Below the pieces are notes generated by a model. It searched no databases. It was given only the letters and a program-made list of their open reading frames with translations, and was not told the DNA's origin. DNA of 64,000 nucleotides. Source: JAKLIN01 sp049288015 (GTDB lineage Archaea; Nanobdellota; Nanobdellia; Pacearchaeales; GW2011-AR1). The DNA is taken from positions 1-64,000 of the forward strand of contig JBAQGX010000002.1 of the NCBI GenBank assembly GCA_049288015.1, in the 5' to 3' direction. Made by a program: the position numbers and the translations under genes. Shown piece after piece: positions 59,082-64,000 of this stretch; position 1 is the stretch's first letter, and each line of letters opens with the position of its first letter.

Positions 59082-60014
59082 TTATGAACTTAGTTGCACC
59101 CATTGAGTTCCATTAGACGCACAGATATAATTACCACTTGCATTCGAAACTATTGAATGATTATAAGCCGTCCCACAAGTTGGCGCAAAAGTAGGGGAAG
59201 ACTCAAAGAATGTTACTGTACTAGATGTATTGGATCCCAAAGTCACATTTCCACTCACCATCTCGGTACCATTAATGAAAGTACCTGTATTATTCTCTAT
59301 AAAAATACTTGAAGTTATGTTTGTTATGTTAAAGTAACCTGATGTTGTATTAATACTAAAATTCCCAAGAGAAGATAATAAATATCCATTTTCTAATGTA
59401 ACATTAGCAAATATTCCGGTATTGTTAAGTATAAACAAACTGCCTGTTGCGTTAGTGAAATTAAAATATCCTAGATTAGTAATATTAAAAGTTGTATTAA
59501 ATAAAATGTTTGTATAATTCTTTGCATCTGAACCATTGACCGCGTATCCGTAGATTATGGTTGACATATTTGTATAAAGAGCAGAATGATTTGTATATAA
59601 CGTAGTAAAGTTGGTATAATTAGTCAGAAGATTTCCATACATTGTCGTGAAGTTTGTATAATTAGCATCAAATCCTCCAGTATAATTTGTGTAAAGATTG
59701 CTATACACTGTTGTAAAATTAGTAAAGTTTGCATTCCAAGTTGTATTCCCTAACAAATTTGCATACATGGTCGTGAAATTAGAAAAGTTAAACTGCCAAG
59801 TGTTATTAGTAGCATACAAATAACCTACGGTCAAATTCGTTGTATTATCCACGAATATGTCTGTTGTTGAATTTATTATTCCAGAAACATTCAAAGAAGT
59901 ATCTGAAATAGTGGTAGTGGCATAAACTTCTCCACTCACAAAAACTACAAAAATCCCGATTAGAACCAAAGTAAAAAACCGACGGCTAATTTCACCACAA
60001 TTATTATCTATCAT
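59082..60014 (-). CDS. Secreted fibre-like protein with N-F-T-T-x-Y repeats and Cys knob
   Basis: The 310-residue protein has a signal peptide (RRFFTLVLIGIFVVFVSGEVYA), then many short repeats (NYTNFTTMYGNLL, LYTNHSALYTNM, YFNITN) dense in Asn-x-Ser/Thr glycosylation sequons. It ends with a two-Cys module (AP-x-CGTAYNHSIVSNASGNY then CASNGTQW) homologous to the end of the protein at 1-790. A GAGGT site precedes the ATG at 60014. It is likely a heavily glycosylated extracellular fibre. Confidence 0.7.
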   Translation of the reverse strand: MIDNNCGEISRRFFTLVLIGIFVVFVSGEVYATTTISDTSLNVSGIINSTTDIFVDNTTNLTVGYLYATNNTWQFNFSNFTTMYANLLGNTTWNANFTNFTTVYSNLYTNYTGGFDANYTNFTTMYGNLLTNYTNFTTLYTNHSALYTNMSTIIYGYAVNGSDAKNYTNILFNTTFNITNLGYFNFTNATGSLFILNNTGIFANVTLENGYLLSSLGNFSINTTSGYFNITNITSSIFIENNTGTFINGTEMVSGNVTLGSNTSSTVTFFESSPTFAPTCGTAYNHSIVSNASGNYICASNGTQWVQLSS

Positions 60015-60193
60015 TTTTACCTCTTCTTAACAATACTAAAAATAAGAGCTGTATAAAAATCTTTTGCTAAATTAAATTAAAAAAAACGAAGTAGTTCTCA
60101 CAAAAATCCTAAAAAAGATATGAAAATTTAGAGGTAGAAAAGTTTAAAAGGACACTACTATCTGGATATATACATTAAAAAACATATCTCAAA

Positions 60194-60460
60194 ATGAAAG
60201 ACAATTTCGACATTTTTTTCAGGAGAAAGCCTGCTTTGATGCTAGTTTTCTTAAAGAAGAATACAAGGATGAGATATGGCAGTATTCTTGCAAAAGAAGT
60301 TGACTGCACTTACAGCCATGCTGTAAAGATTTTGCAAACCCTTGAAAAATTAGGGTTAGTTCAGTTCGAGAAAAAGGGGCGAGTAAAGCTGATAAAGCTT
60401 ACCAAAAGAGGGAAAGAAGTAGCTGATCACATTGAACTTGTACAAAGTCTTGTTAAATAA
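60194..60460 (+). CDS. Winged-helix DNA-binding protein
   Basis: The 88-residue protein is a MarR/ArsR-like winged helix: ALMLVFLKKNTRMRYGSILA, VDCTYSHAVKILQTLEKLGL and the wing VKLIKLTKRGKEVADHIE. No ligand-binding domain is present. ATATATACATT lies before the ATG. It is divergent from the fibre genes and 61 bases upstream of the Lhr helicase, so either could be a target. Confidence 0.78.
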   Translation: MKDNFDIFFRRKPALMLVFLKKNTRMRYGSILAKEVDCTYSHAVKILQTLEKLGLVQFEKKGRVKLIKLTKRGKEVADHIELVQSLVK

Positions 60461-60521
60461 AATCTCGCCTTGTAAAGAACTTGAAATACTTATATAATTG
60501 AAAATATATAATTAATATTCT

Positions 60522-63119
60522 ATGGTAAAGATAATACAAGCAGAGAAAAATTCAGCAAAGGAAACAAAAGAAATACTCCATCCCTTGGTTAAAGAATGGT
60601 TTTTTTCAAAATTTGAAGCCTTTTCCCAAACACAAGAGTATGGAGTCTTGAACATCTGGAATAGGAAGGATATCTTAATTTCTGCACCAACAGGAGGTAC
60701 AAAAACATTAACCGCCTTTCTATCTATATTGAATTACTTAATCATTCAGGCTGAAAATGGAAGCCTTGAAGATAGAGTATATGCCGTTTACACTTCTCCC
60801 TTGAAAGCGTTAAGTAACGATATTCACAAAAATTTAATAGAACCTCTTGAAGAAATAAAAGCTCTTGCAGAAAAAAAGAAAATCAAACTCAAGGAGATTC
60901 GTATTGGATTGAGAACTGGAGATACTACAACAGCGGAAAGAGCCAAAATGGCTAGAAAATCACCCCACATTCTTGTGACAACACCAGAATCCTTGGCAAT
61001 TGTCCTAACAAGTCCAAAATTTGTCGAAAACCTGAAAGCGGTTGAGTTTTTTATAATCGATGAAATTCATGCATTTGATAACAAAAGAGGGACTTATCTT
61101 AATCTGACTATGGAAAGATTGAACGAAATAAGCAATATTTGGCCTACAAAAATAGGTTTAAGTGCGACAGTCGAACCAATGGAAGAAGTTGGTAAATTTT
61201 TGGTTGGAGAAGGAGAAGATAGAGAAATTTTGATTGCAAGAGTTCCAATGACAAAAAAATTAGATATAGCAGTCTTAACACCAACCAATAACCTGATTGA
61301 GGATAAAAATATTTTCAACAGCATGTATGACCTTCTTGGAAAATTAATAAAGGAACATAAAACAACTTTAATTTTTACTAATACTCGTTCTGCAACAGAA
61401 AGAATTGTAAGTACTCTCAAAGAAAAATTCCCTACAGAATATGGTGACAGTAATATCGCTGCCCATCACTCATCACTTTCAAAAAGTCACAGGTTTGATG
61501 TTGAAGAAAGACTAAGAAGCGGAGAACTAAAAGTTGTAGTCTGTTCCACAAGCCTAGAACTAGGTATAGATATCGGATACATTGATCTCGTAATTATGAT
61601 TGGATCTCCAAAGTCAAGTGCAAGAGCCCTCCAAAGACTTGGAAGGGCAGGTCATAAATTTCATGATACTGCTAAGGGGAGATTCATTGTAACAGATAGG
61701 GACGATCTTGTTGAGTGTTCTGTAATTCAGAAAGAAATGATTGAAAGGAAAATAAACAAGATTAGATTTCCAAGAAATTGTCTTGATGTTCTTGCACAAC
61801 AAATATATGGAATGGCAATATATAAAATCTGGGATATAGACGAATTGTTCACGACTATAAAAAGAAGCTATTGCTACACAAATCTTGAAAGAAAAGACTT
61901 CTTGGATATTATAAGCTACCTTGCAGGAGATTATGATTTAGAAAAAAATTATGTTTATGGAAAAATTTGGTATGATGAAACAACCAAACAGATCGGGAAA
62001 AAAGGAAAAATGGCAAGAGTTCTTTACATGACAAATATTGGGACAATTCCAGACGAATCATTCATAACAGTAAAAAATGCAAAAACACAAGAGCAGCTCG
62101 GATTTATTGATGAAGGATTCATGGAAAGGATGAAAAAAGGAGATGTATTCGTCCTAGGAGGAAGAAAATATCAATATTCATATTCTCGTGGAATGAACCT
62201 TTATGTTAACTCCGCAGAACAGTTATCTCCAACAATTCCTTCATGGTTTTCAGAAATGCTCCCCTTAAGTTTTGACTCTGGATTGGAAATAAACAAGTTT
62301 AGGTTGTTTATGCATGAGAAATTTTCAGCCAACAAAGAAAGAGGAGAAATTGAAGAATTTATCAGCGAATATCTTTATGTTCCAAAAGAAACAGCAAAGA
62401 AAATTTATGATTATTTTTATGAACAACATAAATTCTTAGGGATTCCAAATGAAAAACTTATGATTGTTGAAAGATATAAGGGGGATAAAAAATCTCTTAT
62501 ATTCCACAGCATGTATGGAAGGCGTGTAAATGATGTTTTATCACGTGCTTTAGGTTTTATTGTAGGGCAAGACGGAAGTAGAGACGTTGAAGTCGGAATA
62601 AATGACAATGGATTTTATCTTGCCGGAGAAAAATTAAACATTGAAAAGGCTCTCAACTATTTAACCCCTGAAAAACTAGACGAAGTCTTGAAAGAAGCAA
62701 TTGAAAAAACAGACGTTCTTGCAAGAAGATTCAGGCACTGCGCAACACGTTCACTTATGATATTAAGAAATTATAAAGGAATGAACAAAACAGTTGGAAA
62801 GCAGCAAATGAAAAGCCATTTCCTACTTCATGCAGTAAAAAAGATAACAAACGAATTTCCAATTCTTAGAGAAGCAAGAAGAGAAGTTTTAGAAGATCTT
62901 ATGGACATTGAAAATGCAAAAAAAGTTATTGAATGGATAAAAAGTGGGAAAGTAAAAGTAAAGTTCATCGACACTTTGATACCAAGCCCATTTGCAACAA
63001 ACTTAATTATTCAAGGTTATTCTGATTTAATAAGAATAGAAGATAAACAAGCTTTCCTGAGAAGAATGCACGAGCTTCATCTAAAACAGATAAGTAGAAG
63101 TATGGGTTTGGAATATTAG
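60522..63119 (+). CDS. Lhr-type superfamily 2 ATP-dependent helicase
   Basis: The 865-residue helicase has motif I SAPTGGTKT (54-62), motif Ia YTSPLKALSND, motif II DEIH (180-183), motif III LSATVE, HHSSLSKSHR, motif VI GRAGHK and a large C-terminal region with Lhr-core patterns. Motif I deviates from the usual APTGSGKT, though the Lys is kept. Archaeal Lhr proteins act in DNA repair. A phosphoesterase often found beside Lhr follows at 63538. Confidence 0.9.
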   Translation: MVKIIQAEKNSAKETKEILHPLVKEWFFSKFEAFSQTQEYGVLNIWNRKDILISAPTGGTKTLTAFLSILNYLIIQAENGSLEDRVYAVYTSPLKALSNDIHKNLIEPLEEIKALAEKKKIKLKEIRIGLRTGDTTTAERAKMARKSPHILVTTPESLAIVLTSPKFVENLKAVEFFIIDEIHAFDNKRGTYLNLTMERLNEISNIWPTKIGLSATVEPMEEVGKFLVGEGEDREILIARVPMTKKLDIAVLTPTNNLIEDKNIFNSMYDLLGKLIKEHKTTLIFTNTRSATERIVSTLKEKFPTEYGDSNIAAHHSSLSKSHRFDVEERLRSGELKVVVCSTSLELGIDIGYIDLVIMIGSPKSSARALQRLGRAGHKFHDTAKGRFIVTDRDDLVECSVIQKEMIERKINKIRFPRNCLDVLAQQIYGMAIYKIWDIDELFTTIKRSYCYTNLERKDFLDIISYLAGDYDLEKNYVYGKIWYDETTKQIGKKGKMARVLYMTNIGTIPDESFITVKNAKTQEQLGFIDEGFMERMKKGDVFVLGGRKYQYSYSRGMNLYVNSAEQLSPTIPSWFSEMLPLSFDSGLEINKFRLFMHEKFSANKERGEIEEFISEYLYVPKETAKKIYDYFYEQHKFLGIPNEKLMIVERYKGDKKSLIFHSMYGRRVNDVLSRALGFIVGQDGSRDVEVGINDNGFYLAGEKLNIEKALNYLTPEKLDEVLKEAIEKTDVLARRFRHCATRSLMILRNYKGMNKTVGKQQMKSHFLLHAVKKITNEFPILREARREVLEDLMDIENAKKVIEWIKSGKVKVKFIDTLIPSPFATNLIIQGYSDLIRIEDKQAFLRRMHELHLKQISRSMGLEY

Positions 63120-63126
63120 TCCAAAC

Positions 63127-63288
63127 TTAAATCTGACCAGTCTCAGTAAACTTCTTCATCAATTTTTCAACAACAATTTGAGGTGCAAGACCTTTTCTAC
63201 TACATGCTCTAACAAAATCGTCATAAGTCTGCCTATCAATATTGTAGTCAAGCTTCATTTTTTGCGGACCTTTTGGTGTCGATGCCAT
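63127..63288 (-). CDS. Small conserved archaeal protein, possible ribbon-helix-helix
   Basis: A 53-residue frame on the minus strand starts MASTPKGPQKMKLDYNIDRQ and contains TYDDFVRACSRKGLAPQIVV, ending ETGQI. The strand-helix-helix pattern suggests an RHH-like DNA-binding fold. The sequence looks like a conserved archaeal small protein. It ends eight bases from the Lhr stop. Confidence 0.65.
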   Translation of the reverse strand: MASTPKGPQKMKLDYNIDRQTYDDFVRACSRKGLAPQIVVEKLMKKFTETGQI

Positions 63289-63322
63289 AACAGAATTATA
63301 AAAAATAAGTTTATAAATTTAA

Positions 63323-63487
63323 TCAGAACATGATCTTAAATCTCTCCAAAGTAAGATTTGTTATCTTATTACAGTGCCCGCAATGAGGACAATTCACAGT
63401 CTTAGAGACATTTCCCTTTATCATTTCTGGCAAAATTCCGAAGGGTCTTCTGCACTTCAGACTTCTACATTTCTGTAAAAATCTCAT
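63323..63487 (-). CDS. Small zinc-ribbon protein
   Basis: A 54-residue frame on the minus strand starts MRFLQKCRSLKCRRPFGILP and contains VNCPHCGHCNKITN. Cysteines C7/C11 and CPHCGHC can bind zinc. It is divergent from the phosphoesterase gene. Function unknown; likely nucleic-acid binding. Confidence 0.65.
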   Translation of the reverse strand: MRFLQKCRSLKCRRPFGILPEMIKGNVSKTVNCPHCGHCNKITNLTLERFKIMF

Positions 63488-63537
63488 ATCTTACAAAAGA
63501 TAGTGAAGTATATAAATATTAGGAAAGAAAATTTCAT

Positions 63538-64000
63538 ATGAAAAAACAAAAAGATTACATTTTCATAGACAAAACAGTATTTTTTCCAAAAAGCGGGATA
63601 CTCGCCGTTGGAGATCTGCATTTAGGCTATGAATTAATGCTTAGACAATCTGGAGTTGCAATTCCAGAAAGTCAGACAAAAGAAACTATAGAGGACTTAA
63701 AGAAAATCTTCTCAATTATAAAAGAAAAAGGATTTGAAATGAAAAAGATAATTTTCTTAGGTGATATAAAGCACTACTTTGGATTTGAATTTGGTGAAAG
63801 AAGAATATTTGATGTAGTTTTGGATTTTCTCAAGAAATATTTTAATGAAGAAGATATAATTCTAATAAAAGGAAACCATGATAAAATGGATTATTCTGGT
63901 AAAAAAATGAAGAATTATTACATAAAGGACAATGTATGTTTTATTCATGGACATATGGTCTTTCCAGAAATATACGACAAAAAAATAAAAACAATTGTAA
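63538..64000 (+). CDS. Lhr-associated metallophosphoesterase (3' end outside window)
   Basis: The first 154 residues are visible: SGILAVGDLHLGYE (D-x-H), IIFLGDIKHYFG (G-D), LIKGNHDKMDY (GNHD) and FIHGHMVFPE. This is the calcineurin-like phosphoesterase that typically accompanies Lhr helicase genes in archaea and bacteria. The frame runs off the right edge. A TATAAATATT box is about 25 bases before the ATG. Confidence 0.9.
   Translation, partial: MKKQKDYIFIDKTVFFPKSGILAVGDLHLGYELMLRQSGVAIPESQTKETIEDLKKIFSIIKEKGFEMKKIIFLGDIKHYFGFEFGERRIFDVVLDFLKKYFNEEDIILIKGNHDKMDYSGKKMKNYYIKDNVCFIHGHMVFPEIYDKKIKTIV

Noticed and set aside
60028..60041. TTAACAATACTAAA upstream of the fibre gene, one base from the sod site
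   Set aside because: The changed G destroys the palindrome and the gene is not redox related; I treat it as chance.

Overview
The window is about 30% G+C and reads as a chromosomal segment of a small-genome archaeon, most likely a DPANN lineage of the Pacearchaeota/Woesearchaeota kind (lineage is inferred). Archaeal markers are a release factor aRF1, RNA polymerase subunit L, NAC, Sec61-beta, RadB, an Nre repair protein, an archaeal-type UMP kinase, DUF357, diphthamide enzyme Dph2, and two tRNA genes with bulge-helix-bulge introns. Most genes have a TATA-like element about 25 bases before the start codon, implying mainly leaderless mRNAs; a minority carry a strong GGAGG-type site. Genes of bacterial flavour are also present: DisA, ScpB, an RRM protein and a SlyD-like FKBP. 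There are no transposons, CRISPR arrays or rRNA genes. The only stretch above 300 bases without a protein gene (about 31178-31564) holds two tRNA genes.

Layout. 1-1890: end of a fibre-like surface protein with GNVGIGTT repeats, overlapping a membrane-anchored partner. 1959-4675: an extracytoplasmic redox group (DsbA-like protein, a cupredoxin-fold protein that has lost its copper ligands, a ferric-reductase-type flavocytochrome, a 28-residue membrane peptide). 4719-6492: DrrAB-type ABC exporter. 6500-9737: sufB-sufU-sufC facing a Cys-rich HTH regulator, with a palindrome at the sufB start, then a DUF1858 redox protein. 9824-16792: a carbohydrate block (NagB, PIG-L deacetylase, GT4, GH130, GH100/GDE-like hydrolase, GT4 fused to an alpha/alpha-barrel). 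16852-18440: superoxide dismutase, small winged helix, 7-TM protein. 18543-26054: two MacB/LolCDE-type ABC systems plus two related surface proteins; their ATPase genes share a 106-bp identical tract.

26150-31512: tRNA-Ser, thioredoxin reductase-like protein, LUD protein, ferredoxin-Dph2 pair, tRNA-Ile, DisA, a zinc-ribbon protein, tRNA-Gln and intron-bearing tRNA-Glu. 31565-40192: LemA, PEP synthase, a coiled-coil protein with an orphan secretion-ATPase N-domain, DUF357, UMP kinase, small membrane proteins, a NodB-like protein and intron-bearing tRNA-Thr. 40287-53982: translation and information processing (MetRS plus a separate tRNA-binding domain, MinD-like ATPase, NAC, Sec61-beta, ValRS, aRF1, ScpB, GT2, MBF1-like factor, RpoL, RadB, Nre, FKBP). 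54050-57982: RRM protein preceded by a 17-codon upstream ORF, topoisomerase I, FAM173-like methyltransferase, phosphoesterase. 58014-60014: a second fibre/anchor pair. 60194-64000: winged helix, Lhr-type helicase, two small conserved proteins and a phosphoesterase running off the edge.

Main threads. (1) Two fibre/anchor loci share a two-cysteine C-terminal knob and look like a surface attachment system. (2) A proposed redox or Fe-S regulon links suf, the DUF1858 gene and sod through TTAAC-NATA-GTTAA-like sites at the start codons. (3) A compact glycan-metabolism cluster sits in an otherwise minimal genome. (4) A recent gene-conversion tract joins two ABC systems.
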